In this document: in pieces, positions 1 to 9,503 of the stretch | Layout: the number at the start of each line of letters is the position of its first letter | How positions within the stretch are numbered: the stretch's first letter is position 1 | NCBI RefSeq assembly: GCF_018131075.1 | Contig: NZ_JAFCLS010000044.1 | Coordinates: forward strand, 1-64,000 | Length of the DNA: 64,000 nt | Direction: 5' to 3' | From: Bradyrhizobium sp. JYMT SZCCT0428 | GTDB lineage: Bacteria > Pseudomonadota > Alphaproteobacteria > Rhizobiales > Xanthobacteraceae | Notes under the pieces: model-generated | Told to the model about the DNA's origin: nothing | What the model saw: the letters and a program-made list of their open reading frames with translations, nothing else | The model's database searches: none | Program-made: the position numbers and the translations under genes

Positions 1-339
1 CCCTGCGCAATGGCTTTACGGCTTATGCCGTGATCTCCCCGGAGACGAGTTCTTGGTTGACTCCGTCGCTGCCGTTCAGCTCTCGCCTAGCCGACGGCTT
101 GACGCCAGCAACGGGCGCCAGGACCACACGGTTTTGCCGTACGCTAAATCCACGCTGTCGTCTCAGCGTAAACCAGCGTCCACCGCAACCCGCCCAACGT
201 CCGTGACGACGGCCGACGCCCTTCTGAGTAGGACGGGATGGCCAAAGGTATGCACCTGATTTTGGTTCTGTTAAACCGAAATATTTTTGATTCTGGGGCT
301 TGACACGAATTCTGTAAATCGGAACTGATTTGCCCGTCG
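1..339. repeat. Dispersed long repeat, copy 1 (cut by window start)
   Basis: This stretch is near-identical to 32357-32703; both copies end at the same TGCCCGTCG. The window opens inside the unit, so its foldable 5' head, visible upstream of copy 2, is not seen here. No transposase or convincing reading frame lies in it. It fills most of the gene-free first 500 bases, together with the palindromic element that follows. Its function is unknown. Confidence 0.85.
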
Positions 340-412
340 GGTTGTTTTGTCGCAGGCGACAACGACATTTGTCATTGCGGGCGATGCGACTCAAGGCGGA
401 AGCGACACCACT

Positions 413-538
413 CGTCGTCGTCCCTGCGAACGCAGGGACCCATACTCCGCGGCCGTAATAATACGGCAAGCCAGCAGAGATTCTTCCAACAACAAACTGC
501 GGTGGTTATGGGTCCCTGCGTTCGCAGGGACGACGACG
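413..538. repeat. Inverted-repeat element, family 1
   Basis: Two 32-base arms (413-444 and 507-538) are perfect reverse complements, and each contains a smaller palindrome, CCCTGCGAACGCAGGG. The element sits just downstream of the chemoreceptor's ancestral stop at 550. A sister element with different inner bases but the same ACCCATA/TATGGGT borders lies at 8139-8259. It is a REP/BIME-like intergenic palindrome and may act as a transcription or mRNA-stability barrier (inference). Confidence 0.85.
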
Positions 539-2587
539 GAGTGTTGGACTCACGCCGCGCGGATGTTCGCCATGAAGCGGTCGAGTTCTTCGCGCAGCCG
601 GGTGCTTTCGCTCGACAGCGTGCGCGCCGAATGCAGCACCTCTTCCGAGGCCGTGCCGCTCGGTCGCGCCGCGGTTGACCTGCATGATGCTGGCGGCGGC
701 TTCCTCGGTGCCTTGCGCGACGTTCTGGACGCTGCGCGCGATTTCCTGCGTCGCCGTACTCTGCTGCTCGACTGCGTCCGCAATCGTCGTGGCGATGTCG
801 GAGATCTTGCCGATGGTGCCGCCGATTTCCTTGATCGCGGCGACCGATTCCTGGGTCGCGCCCTGCATGCCCGAGATATGATTGGAGATCTCGTCGGTCG
901 CCTTCGCGGTCTGGCTGGCGAGCGATTTGACCTCGGAGGCGACGACGGCAAAGCCGCGGCCGGCATCGCCGGCGCGGGCCGCCTCGATGGTCGCGTTCAG
1001 CGCCAGCAAATTGGTCTGCTCGGCAATCGCCGTGATCAGCTTGACCACGTCGCCGATTTCCTGTGCTGCGCGCGACAGTTTTCCGATGCGGTTATCGGTC
1101 TGTTCGGCCTGGCGCACCGCGGCTTCCGCAATCTGGCTGGATTCCTTGACGCGGCGGCCGATCTCGTCGACGGAGGCCGACAGCTCCTCGGTCGCGGATG
1201 CCACCGATTGCATGTTGCCGGAGGCTTGTTCCGAAGCGCCGGCAACCTGGCTCGACAGGCTCTGGGTGGTTTCCGCGGTTCGCGTCAGCGTTCCCGCCGA
1301 GGCTTCCAGCTGCACGGCCGAGGCCGAAACGTTGGAGACGATGGCGCCCACCGCGGTCTCGAATTCGTCGGCAAAGCGAATCAGTTCGGCGCGGCGCGCG
1401 GCGCTGCTCGCCTTGTTCTGCGCCTCTTGCGTGGCGGCGTCGCGTTCGGCCTTGGCGATCGCCTGGACCTTGAACTCCTCGACCGCGCTGGCCATTTCGC
1501 CAAGTTCGTCCTTGCGCCCGAGGCCGGGCAGCACGACGTCGAAATTGCCGGCGGCGAGTTCACGCATCGCCTTGCACATCGCCGTCATCGGCCTGGAAAT
1601 GCCCTTGCCGAGCAAGAACGCCCAGACACAGCCGAGCAGGAAGCCGCCGGCCGCCAGGATCAGGATCAGCCGTTCGGTATCGCCAATGCTCGCGTTCGAC
1701 TCGGCCTCGAGCCGCTTCTGATCGGCCAGCAGGCTGGACTTCATGGCGGCGGCGCCCTTGCTGATCGCGGTGACGGAATCCGTCATGTCGAGCGTCAGAT
1801 CGTCGATTTCCTTGGCGTTGTGGATCAGCTTGGCGAGCGCCTCCCGGTAGGCTTCCAGAAGTCCGGCGGACTCCTTGAGGTCAGCCACCACCTTTTCATT
1901 CTTCGAGGAAATCGACTTCAGCGAGTTCTCGACGAATTTCAGACGCGCCAACGCGCTGGCGGCCACCGCCTTGTCGGCATTGATGACAAACGTGTTGACC
2001 AGTGCGGTGACGGCCTGAAACTGCTCGTAGACCTTCTTCGCACCGAGACTGACGACCTGCTGCTCGGACTCGTCGGCGTTGCTAGGGAGATCGTCGAGCT
2101 TGTAGTGCAGCGACATGCCGCTGCGGGTGAGCTGGTTCTGGGTGATCCGCGCGCTCTCGTCCTTGACCTTGACGACGTCGGCAAAGATCTTGGCAAAGGC
2201 GCGGAATTCCCGCTCCAGCTTGGCGAGCTGTTCGAGCCGGCCTGGATCGGTGGTGCCCTTCATCGAGGCGATAATGGCCGCCTTCAGGCTGGCTTCGGCC
2301 GCCAGCGTCGCCTTGCCATCCTCTTCCTTGGCCGTGACCACGAAATAGCGGGCGAGCGAGCTATAGGAAATCAGCTCGCGGTCGATGTCGCGCGCCAGAT
2401 CGGCTTCCTGCACGCTGCGCCGGTAGGCGTCCACGCCTCCGGAAACGTGTTCAAATCCCATATAGGCAATGCCCATGCTGACCGCCGAGATCGCCAGCGT
2501 CACGGCAAAGCCAAGCATGATCTTGGCGCGGAATCGAAAGGTTGGGAGTTTGATCGAGAACAAGCCCGTACGTTTCTTAAGTCCCAC
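506..2587 (-). CDS. Methyl-accepting chemotaxis protein with 3' frameshift
   Basis: This is a transmembrane chemoreceptor that would signal to CheA/CheW. The GTG start at 2587 has a G-rich ribosome site upstream and precedes the first membrane segment (about residues 23-44). A helical periplasmic domain follows, then TM2 near 305-325, a HAMP domain and a signalling domain whose conserved tip (NLLALNATIEAARAGDAGRG) lies near residue 525. Around 655-665 the frame shifts. Up to there the protein reads QVNRGATE; the family-like end (SEEVLHSARTL, then MANIRAA) continues in another frame to a stop at 550. As it stands the product carries about 50 unrelated residues and ends inside the neighbouring palindromic repeat. 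Loss of two bases would explain it; a sequencing error is equally possible. The tip is intact, so partial function is conceivable. Confidence 0.85.
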   Translation of the reverse strand: MGLKKRTGLFSIKLPTFRFRAKIMLGFAVTLAISAVSMGIAYMGFEHVSGGVDAYRRSVQEADLARDIDRELISYSSLARYFVVTAKEEDGKATLAAEASLKAAIIASMKGTTDPGRLEQLAKLEREFRAFAKIFADVVKVKDESARITQNQLTRSGMSLHYKLDDLPSNADESEQQVVSLGAKKVYEQFQAVTALVNTFVINADKAVAASALARLKFVENSLKSISSKNEKVVADLKESAGLLEAYREALAKLIHNAKEIDDLTLDMTDSVTAISKGAAAMKSSLLADQKRLEAESNASIGDTERLILILAAGGFLLGCVWAFLLGKGISRPMTAMCKAMRELAAGNFDVVLPGLGRKDELGEMASAVEEFKVQAIAKAERDAATQEAQNKASSAARRAELIRFADEFETAVGAIVSNVSASAVQLEASAGTLTRTAETTQSLSSQVAGASEQASGNMQSVASATEELSASVDEIGRRVKESSQIAEAAVRQAEQTDNRIGKLSRAAQEIGDVVKLITAIAEQTNLLALNATIEAARAGDAGRGFAVVASEVKSLASQTAKATDEISNHISGMQGATQESVAAIKEIGGTIGKISDIATTIADAVEQQSTATQEIARSVQNVAQGTEEAAASIMQVNRGATERHGLGRGAAFGAHAVERKHPAARRTRPLHGEHPRGVSPTLRRRPCERRDP

Positions 2588-3009
2588 CTCAAGCCCCCCG
2601 TTTTCATTCTGAAAACCCGGATCGGGAGGCGCCCTGCCCCCGATCCAGTGCGCAAAACTAAGGCACAATGGATAAGGCTGGGTAAATTCCGGCCCCACTC
2701 CCCCTGGGTTGCAGGACCGGAAGCACGCTTTTTTTGTCCTGGTCCCCTTCGGCCCGGACGATCTCCGCAAGTATGATGCGGTGCGGGGTAGACGAGGCCT
2801 CACCCCGTCAATCGACCTTCCGTCTCGCGCAGCGCTTTGGCTGCACCTCGACCCGCCCGCTCGAGGACGGCGCCGAAGAATCGGCTGACCGACGCCGCGT
2901 CGCCGCGAGGATGTCATCACAATGACAGGGGCGACCAAAATCCTAGTTGCAAGTTCCCCCGCCCGTGTTTCTAATTGGAATAATTATAAAACATCGGGAG
3001 GTATCACGC
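2588..3009. other. Divergent intergenic region, chemoreceptor / coxS
   Basis: No credible gene is seen in these 420 bases. The region must carry the promoters of the chemoreceptor (minus strand) and the cox-like operon (plus strand). An AT-rich patch at about 2967-2993 directly precedes the GGGAGG ribosome site of coxS and is the best place for its promoter. I cannot identify a defined operator. Confidence 0.5.
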
Positions 3010-3495
<486 letters not shown>

Positions 3496-3583
3496 CTGCC
3501 GCAGGCCACCAAACCAGCATTCAAAGGCCGCTTCGTTTCGATGGAAATGGCGGAAACAATAACTCCGGTCGGGAGGACAGGAC

Positions 3584-5923
3584 ATGGGCGTTGAAGGCAT
3601 TGGCGCAAGCGTTGTGCGCAAGGAAGACCGCCGTTTCATTACCGGCAAGGGCCGTTACGTCGACGACATCAAGATTGTGGGCCTGACCCACGCGCACTTC
3701 ATCCGCAGTCCTCACGCCCACGCCAAGGTAAAGAGCATCGATACGTCAGCGGCAAAGGACATGCCCGGCGTGGTCGGCATCCTGACCGGCCAGCAGATCG
3801 TCGACGACAAGGTCGGCAATCTGATTTGCGGCTGGGCCATTACCTCGAAGGACGGCACCGGCATGAAGATGGGCGCATGGCCGGCGATGGCGCCGGAGAT
3901 CGTGCGCTTTGTCGGCCAGGCGGTCGCGGTCGTGATCGCCGAGACCAAGAACCAGGCCAAGGACGCCGCCGAAGCCGTCGTCGTCAACTACGAGGAGTTC
4001 CCGGCCGCCGCTGATATTCGCGCGGCCATCAAGCAAGGCGCGCCGCAGCTTCACCCCGAAGCGCCCGGCAACGTGATCTACGACTGGACGATCGGCGACG
4101 AGGCCGCCACCGAAGCCGCGTTCAAAGCGGCGGCGAACGTGGTTTCGCTCGACATCACCAACAACCGCCTGGTGCCGAACGCCATGGAACCGCGGGCGGC
4201 GATCGGCGAATATAATGAGGCGGAAGAGCACTTCACGCTCTACACCACCTCGCAAAATCCGCATGTCGCCCGTCTTGTGCTGTCGGCGTTCTATAACATC
4301 GCCCCGGAGCACAAGCTGCGGGTGGTGGCGCCCGACGTCGGGGGCGGCTTCGGCTCCAAGATCTTCATCTACCCTGAAGAGATGGTGGCGCTGTGGGCCT
4401 CCAAGAAGGTGGGGCGTCCGGTGAAGTGGACCGGCGATCGCACCGAGGCCTTCCTGACCGACGCCCACGGCCGCGATCATTTGACCAATGCCGAACTGGC
4501 GCTCGACGCCAACAACAAGATCACCGGCTTGCGGGTCAAGACCTATGCCAATCTCGGCGCCTACATGTCGCTGTTCTCGTCGTCGGTGCCGACCTATCTC
4601 TACGCGACGCTGCTGTCGGGCCAGTACAACATCCCCAACATCTTCGCCGAGGTGATCAGCGTCTACACCAACACCACCCCGGTCGACGCCTATCGCGGCG
4701 CGGGCCGGCCCGAAGCGAGCTTCGTGGTTGAACGGCTGCTGGAGACGGCGGCGCGGCAGCTGAAGGTCGATCCGGCGGAATTGCGCCGCAAGAACTTCAT
4801 CACCCAATTCCCGCATCAGACGCCGGTCATCATGGCCTACGACATCGGCGATTTCGGCGCCTCGCTGGACTCGGCGATGAAGGCGATCGACTACGCCGGC
4901 TTCCCGGCCCGCAAGGCGAAGGCCAAGTCCGAAGGCAAGCTGCGCGGCATCGGCCTGTCCTGCTACATCGAGGCCTGCGGCATCGCGCCGTCGAAAGCGG
5001 TCGGCAGCTTAGGGGCCGGCGTCGGCCTGTGGGAATCCGCTGAGGTCCGCGTCAACCCGGTCGGCACCATCGAGATCCTCACCGGCTCGCACAGCCACGG
5101 CCAGGGCCATGAAACCACGTTCTGCCAGCTGGTGGCCGAACGCCTCGGCGTTCCCATCAGCCAGGTGCAGATCGTCCATGGCGACACCGACAAGGTGCAG
5201 TTCGGCATGGGCACCTACGGTTCGCGCTCGGCCGCCGTCGGCCTGACCGCGATCCTCAAGGCGATGGAGAAGGTCGAGGCCAAAGCGAAGAAGATCGCAG
5301 CCCATGCGCTCGAAGCCTCCGAAAGCGACATCGTGATCGAGAACGGCGAGTTCAAGGTCACCGGCACCGACAAGTCGATCGCGCTGCCGATCGTCGCGCT
5401 CGCCGCCTACACCGCGCACAATCTGCCCGACGGCATGGAGCCGGGCCTGAAGGAGGGCGCGTTCTACGACCCGACCAACTTCACCTTCCCGGCCGGCGCC
5501 TATATCTGCGAACTCGAGGTCGACGCCGCCACCGGCAAGACCTCCTTCATCAACTTCGTGGCGGCGGACGATTTCGGCCGGCTGATCAACCCGATGATCG
5601 TCGAAGGCCAGGTTCATGGCGGCCTCGCCCAGGGCATCGGCCAGGCGCTGCTCGAAGGCGCGGCGTATGACAGTTCGGGTCAGCTGCTGACGGCGTCATT
5701 CATGGATTACGCCATGCCGCGCGCCGACGATCTGCCGTCGTTCAAACTGAACCACACCACGACGCTGTGTCCGGGCAATCCGCTCGGCGTCAAGGGCTGC
5801 GGCGAGGCCGGCGCGATCGGTGCATCGGCCGCCGTGATCAACGCGATCACGGATGCGATCGGCAACAACAAACTCGAAATGCCGGCGACGCCCGATCGCG
5901 TCTGGCACGCCATTCACGGTTGA
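3584..5923 (+). CDS. coxL: Molybdenum hydroxylase large subunit, form II CoxL-like
   Basis: This is the molybdopterin-binding catalytic subunit (779 residues, normal for the family). The active-site loop reads AYRGAGR, the form II signature; form I CO dehydrogenases carry AYxCSFR with the Cys that binds copper. The catalytic Glu is in GCGEAGAIGA near the C-terminus, and the FGSK molybdopterin-loop motif is also present. Form II enzymes are often annotated as aerobic CO dehydrogenase, but their physiological substrates are poorly established. The gene sits between the iron-sulfur and FAD subunits. No coxDEF-type maturation genes follow within the window. Confidence 0.9.
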   Translation: MGVEGIGASVVRKEDRRFITGKGRYVDDIKIVGLTHAHFIRSPHAHAKVKSIDTSAAKDMPGVVGILTGQQIVDDKVGNLICGWAITSKDGTGMKMGAWPAMAPEIVRFVGQAVAVVIAETKNQAKDAAEAVVVNYEEFPAAADIRAAIKQGAPQLHPEAPGNVIYDWTIGDEAATEAAFKAAANVVSLDITNNRLVPNAMEPRAAIGEYNEAEEHFTLYTTSQNPHVARLVLSAFYNIAPEHKLRVVAPDVGGGFGSKIFIYPEEMVALWASKKVGRPVKWTGDRTEAFLTDAHGRDHLTNAELALDANNKITGLRVKTYANLGAYMSLFSSSVPTYLYATLLSGQYNIPNIFAEVISVYTNTTPVDAYRGAGRPEASFVVERLLETAARQLKVDPAELRRKNFITQFPHQTPVIMAYDIGDFGASLDSAMKAIDYAGFPARKAKAKSEGKLRGIGLSCYIEACGIAPSKAVGSLGAGVGLWESAEVRVNPVGTIEILTGSHSHGQGHETTFCQLVAERLGVPISQVQIVHGDTDKVQFGMGTYGSRSAAVGLTAILKAMEKVEAKAKKIAAHALEASESDIVIENGEFKVTGTDKSIALPIVALAAYTAHNLPDGMEPGLKEGAFYDPTNFTFPAGAYICELEVDAATGKTSFINFVAADDFGRLINPMIVEGQVHGGLAQGIGQALLEGAAYDSSGQLLTASFMDYAMPRADDLPSFKLNHTTTLCPGNPLGVKGCGEAGAIGASAAVINAITDAIGNNKLEMPATPDRVWHAIHG

Positions 5924-5936
5924 GAGGGAGAGAATT

Positions 5937-6737
5937 ATGTACGAGACAATCTATCATCGCCCCTCCTCGGTCGACGAAGCCGTGGCGCTTTTCGGCAAAG
6001 GCTCGGATTCGAAATATCTCGCCGGCGGCCACACGCTGATCCCCGTGATGAAACAGCGGCTGGCCGCGCCGTCCGACGTGATCGATCTCGGCAAGATCAA
6101 GGAACTGATCGGGATCGAAGCATCAGGCGATACCCTGACCATCAAAGCGGCCACGACCTATTTCGACATCATGCAAAGCGCCGATGTGAAGAAGTCGATC
6201 CCGGCGATCGCCTACCTCACCTCCGTGCTCGGCGATCCCGCAGTCCGCTACCGGGGCACGATCGGCGGCTCGATCGCCAACAACGACCCGGCGGCGGATT
6301 TTCCCGCGGCATTGGTCTCGCTCGGCGCCACGGTGAAGACCAACAAGCGCTCGATCACGGCGGATGATTTCTTCAAGGGCCTGTTCACGACGGCGTTGGA
6401 AGACGGCGAGATCATCACGCAGGTGTCGTTCCCGGTGCCGGCCAAGGCCGGTTACGAGAAGATGCGCCATCCCGCTTCGCGTTTCGCGCTGACCGGCGTG
6501 TTCGTGACCAAGACCAAGGCCGGTGACGTCAGGGTCGCCGCAACAGGGGCATCGCAAAACGGCGTCATGCGGGTACCGGTGATCGAGACAGCGTTGAAGG
6601 CGAACTGGTCGGCCGCCGCGCTCGACAGCGTCAAGGTCTCCGACAGCGGCATGCTCGCCGATATCCACGGCTCCGCCGCCTATCGCGCCAACCTGGTGAA
6701 GGTGATGGCGCAGCGTGCGGTGACTGCGGCGGGGTAA
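5937..6737 (+). CDS. coxM: Molybdenum hydroxylase FAD subunit (CoxM-like)
   Basis: This is the FAD-binding medium subunit, which takes electrons from the iron-sulfur clusters to the quinone pool or another acceptor. The 266-residue protein shows the two flavin motifs of the family, AGGHTLIP near residue 30 and TIGGSIANNDPAAD near residue 105. The ATG at 5937 follows a purine-rich ribosome site (GAGAGGGAGAG), and only 13 bases separate it from coxL. It is the last gene of the operon, followed by a strong hairpin terminator. An upstream in-frame extension overlaps coxL and is not conserved, so it is excluded. Confidence 0.92.
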   Translation: MYETIYHRPSSVDEAVALFGKGSDSKYLAGGHTLIPVMKQRLAAPSDVIDLGKIKELIGIEASGDTLTIKAATTYFDIMQSADVKKSIPAIAYLTSVLGDPAVRYRGTIGGSIANNDPAADFPAALVSLGATVKTNKRSITADDFFKGLFTTALEDGEIITQVSFPVPAKAGYEKMRHPASRFALTGVFVTKTKAGDVRVAATGASQNGVMRVPVIETALKANWSAAALDSVKVSDSGMLADIHGSAAYRANLVKVMAQRAVTAAG

Positions 6738-6776
6738 TAACGTCTAAACACAAGTTCCAACGCAAGCGGCGCGTGC

Positions 6777-6815
6777 GAGCCCGGTTCTGATTTAATCAGA
6801 ACCGGGCTCTGCTCT
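6777..6815 (+). terminator. Rho-independent-type terminator of the cox operon
   Basis: A 33-base perfect inverted repeat has arms at 6777-6792 and 6794-6809, and is followed by a T-rich run. It lies 40 bases after coxM and before the next gene on the same strand, so it separates the two transcripts. Confidence 0.8.
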
Positions 6816-7017
6816 TTGTTTTGACGCGTTTTCTTCGCGCGAACCGACCCACCCCGGATCAAGTCCGGGGCAGGCTTTCGCTCAAAAACGCTATGGGTAT
6901 GCGCGCCGCACTGCATTTGGTCAGATTCTCAAGCAAAGAATGCTTGCCACGCGCAGCCGGAGGCGAGACAATTTAGCTAATCAGCTAATTAAAAATACCT
7001 CTTTGGGAGAACAAGAC

Positions 7018-8130
7018 GTGCTCGACAAACCCGCCGCCCAATCCGCAGTTCGCGCCTCCGGCCCGCTCGCAGGCTTTCGCATCGTCGAGTTCGCGGGCAT
7101 CGGGCCGGGTCCGTTCGCCTGCATGATGCTGGCCGACATGGGCGCGGAGGTCGTGACGCTCGACCGCGTCGGCGCCAGGAAGAATTTGAAATCGGTGGCG
7201 GGCCGCGGCCGCAAAGTCGTCGAACTCGATCTGAAGGACAAGGCCGCGGTCGCGAGCGTGCTCGATTTACTCGCCAATGCCGACGCGCTGATCGAAGGTT
7301 TTCGTCCCGGCGTGATGGAGCGGCTGGGGCTCGGGCCTGACGTCGTGATGGCGCGCAATCCGCGCCTGGTGTTCGGCCGCATGACCGGCTGGGGCCAGGA
7401 AGGTCCGCTGGCGCGGGCTGCCGGCCATGACATCAATTACATCTCGGTCACCGGTGCGCTCGCTGCGATCGGCACAAAGGAAAAGCCGGTGCCGCCGCTC
7501 AATCTGGTCGGCGATTTCGGCGGCGGCGCGCTCTATCTCGTGGTCGGCATCCTCGCTGCGCTGCTGGAAGCGTCGAAATCCGGCAAGGGCCAGGTGGTCG
7601 ATGCCGCGATGTGCGACGGCGCGGCGTCGCTGATGTCGATGTTCTTCGACATGACCGCAATCGGCCGCTGGACCGAAGGCCGCGATCAGAATTTCCTCGA
7701 CGGCGGCGCGCATTTCTACGGCGTTTACGAATGCTCCTGCGGCAATTTCATTTCGATCGGATCGATCGAGCCGCAGTTCTACGCGCTGCTGCGCGAACAC
7801 GCCGGCCTGACCGACGCCGATTTCGACGCCCAGATGGACCGCAACGCCTGGCCGGCGCTGAAGGAAAAACTCACAAAAGTGTTTAAGAGCAAGAGCCGCG
7901 AAGACTGGTGCAAGATCATGGAAGGCACTGACATCTGCTTCGCGCCGATCCTGACCATGGCGGAAGCGCCGAAGCATCCGCACAACGCGGCAAGAAAGAT
8001 CTTTGTCGAGCGCCACGGGGTCACCCAGCCCGCGCCCGCGCCGCGCTTTTCGCGGACGCCATCGGCGATCCGGGATGCGGAGAAGGCGGATATTGCGGAG
8101 TTGACGAAAGAGTGGAAGGCGGGGCGGTAG
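7018..8130 (+). CDS. Alpha-methylacyl-CoA racemase (CaiB/BaiF family III)
   Basis: It likely interconverts R and S 2-methylacyl-CoA esters so that branched chains can enter beta-oxidation. The 370-residue protein carries the racemase His and Asp signatures, GHDINYISVTG near residue 140 and LVGDFGGGALYLV near 165, and the family sequence VDAAMCDGAASLM. These separate it from formyl- or carnitinyl-CoA transferases of the same superfamily. The GTG start has GGGAG 9 bases upstream and removes a non-conserved extension. A TTAGCTAA-TC-AGCTAA motif at about 6974-6989 may be part of its promoter. It converges with the HPPD gene across a palindromic repeat. Confidence 0.85.
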   Translation: MLDKPAAQSAVRASGPLAGFRIVEFAGIGPGPFACMMLADMGAEVVTLDRVGARKNLKSVAGRGRKVVELDLKDKAAVASVLDLLANADALIEGFRPGVMERLGLGPDVVMARNPRLVFGRMTGWGQEGPLARAAGHDINYISVTGALAAIGTKEKPVPPLNLVGDFGGGALYLVVGILAALLEASKSGKGQVVDAAMCDGAASLMSMFFDMTAIGRWTEGRDQNFLDGGAHFYGVYECSCGNFISIGSIEPQFYALLREHAGLTDADFDAQMDRNAWPALKEKLTKVFKSKSREDWCKIMEGTDICFAPILTMAEAPKHPHNAARKIFVERHGVTQPAPAPRFSRTPSAIRDAEKADIAELTKEWKAGR

Positions 8131-8138
8131 CCTCCGCT

Positions 8139-8259
8139 GTCGTCCCGGCCTTGAGCCGGGACCCATACGCCGCGGCTCCTCGGTTAAGAACGGCTGTTCG
8201 TCGACCTTTCGTCTCACGAACGACGGTGGTTATGGGTCCCGGCTCAAGGCCGGGACGAC
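8139..8259. repeat. Inverted-repeat element, family 1
   Basis: Arms at 8139-8167 and 8231-8259 are reverse complements, and each holds the inner palindrome CCCGGCCTTGAGCCGGG. The element fills the gap between two convergent genes and could act as a bidirectional terminator (inference). Confidence 0.85.
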
Positions 8260-8278
8260 ACTGAGTTTGACGAACGAA

Positions 8279-9394
8279 TTACGCCGCGTCCACCTTCAAC
8301 ACGCCCCTGCGAATCTGATCCTCCTCGATCGATTCGAACAGCGCCTTGAAATTACCCTCGCCGAATCCATCGTCGCCCTTGCGCTGGATGAATTCGAAGA
8401 AGATCGGCCCGATCGCGTTGGCCGAGAAGATCTGCAGCAGCACCTTGGTGTGGCCGCCTTCGACAACGCCCTCGCCGTCGATCAGGATGCCGTCGCGCTG
8501 CAGCCTTGCGACGTCCTCGCCATGGCTGGGCAGCCGTGCGTCGATCTTCTCGAAATAGGTCAGCGGCGGTGACGGCATGAACGGCAAGCCGTCGGCGCGC
8601 AGCGCCTCCACCGTGCCGTAAATGTCCCGCGCGCCGCAGGCGATGTGCTGGATGCCCTCGCCGCGATAGGTGTTGAGATATTCCTCGATCTGGCCGGAAT
8701 CGCCGGCGTCCTCGTTGATCGGAATCCGGATCTTGCCGTCCGGGCTGGTCAGCGCGCGCGAGAACAGGCCGGAAGCGCGGCCTTCGATGTCGAAGAAACG
8801 GATCTGGCGGAAGTTGAACAGTTTTGCGTAGAAGCCGGTCCAGACATCCATGCGACCGCGATGAACGTTGTGGGTGAGGTGGTCGATATAGAACAGCCCG
8901 GCGCCGGCGGGACGCGGGTCTTTGGCGCCGAGCCATTCGAACTCGCGCTCATAGGCCGAGCCCTTGGCGCCGTAGCGGTCGACAAAATAAAGCAGACTGC
9001 CGCCGATGCCCTTGATGGCGGGAACGTCGAGCGTCTTCTGCGCTGACGGGATATCCGCGGGCTCCGCGCCGAGTGAAATCGCGCGTTCATAGGCCAGCTT
9101 CGCATCGACCACGCGGAACGCCATCGACGGCGCGCAGGGACCGTGGGCGGCCACGAAATTAAAGCCGTGGGTGCCGGGTTCTTCGTTGACGAGGTAGTTG
9201 ATGTCGCCCTGGCGATAGACCGTGATGTTCTTGGCCTTGTGGCGGGCGACCGGCACATAGCCCATCAGCTTGAACAGCGCGTGCAGCTCTTCCGGCCTCG
9301 GATGCGCGTATTCGACAAATTCAAAACCGTCGGTGCCCATCGGATTGTCGGCGCTCACGGTGGCGGCCGGCGCGTCATGCGGAAATGGACCCAT
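8279..9394 (-). CDS. hppD: 4-Hydroxyphenylpyruvate dioxygenase
   Basis: This non-haem iron enzyme converts 4-hydroxyphenylpyruvate to homogentisate, the step before HmgA in tyrosine breakdown. The 371-residue length is normal. The C-terminal vicinal-oxygen-chelate domain carries the iron ligands in HLTHNV, QHIACGARDI and FFEFIQRKGDDGFGEGNF. The ATG at 9394 has AAGGAG nearby; residues further upstream are not part of the family. It is divergent from an Lrp/AsnC regulator with a palindrome between them, and about 1 kb from fahA, so the tyrosine pathway is clustered but not in one operon. Confidence 0.95.
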   Translation of the reverse strand: MGPFPHDAPAATVSADNPMGTDGFEFVEYAHPRPEELHALFKLMGYVPVARHKAKNITVYRQGDINYLVNEEPGTHGFNFVAAHGPCAPSMAFRVVDAKLAYERAISLGAEPADIPSAQKTLDVPAIKGIGGSLLYFVDRYGAKGSAYEREFEWLGAKDPRPAGAGLFYIDHLTHNVHRGRMDVWTGFYAKLFNFRQIRFFDIEGRASGLFSRALTSPDGKIRIPINEDAGDSGQIEEYLNTYRGEGIQHIACGARDIYGTVEALRADGLPFMPSPPLTYFEKIDARLPSHGEDVARLQRDGILIDGEGVVEGGHTKVLLQIFSANAIGPIFFEFIQRKGDDGFGEGNFKALFESIEEDQIRRGVLKVDAA

Positions 9395-9483
9395 GGCGGA
9401 ATCTCCTTCTTGATTTGATCCATGGAGTTTCCGCCAGATCAGGCGCAATGTGCATGCAAATGGCGGCGGGATAGGCTATAGTC

Positions 9484-9500
9484 ATGCACAATTCGTGCAT
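9484..9500. promoter_or_regulatory. Candidate Lrp-family operator
   Basis: The inverted repeat ATGCAC-AATTC-GTGCAT ends 3 bases before the Lrp-type gene and lies 90 bases upstream of hppD. A further TGTGCATGCA half-site group lies at about 9450-9459. The arrangement suggests autoregulation and control of hppD; the binding protein is inferred from position. Confidence 0.5.
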
Positions 9501-9503
9501 TAA

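Noticed and set aside
23..469. Open frames inside the long dispersed repeat (also at 32379-32861)
   Set aside because: They share sequence only because the repeat is duplicated; no ribosome site, and frames run through palindromes. I treat the repeat as non-coding.
347..2776. An 809-codon open frame on the plus strand opposite the chemoreceptor
   Set aside because: It is a high-GC mirror frame of the minus-strand gene; it has no family motifs and no ribosome site, while the minus strand shows HAMP and chemoreceptor motifs.
6852..6870. Short palindrome CCCCGGATCAAGTCCGGGG as a terminator
   Set aside because: It lies after the stronger cox terminator, has no T-run and looks like a fragment of a palindromic repeat, so it was not listed as a separate terminator.
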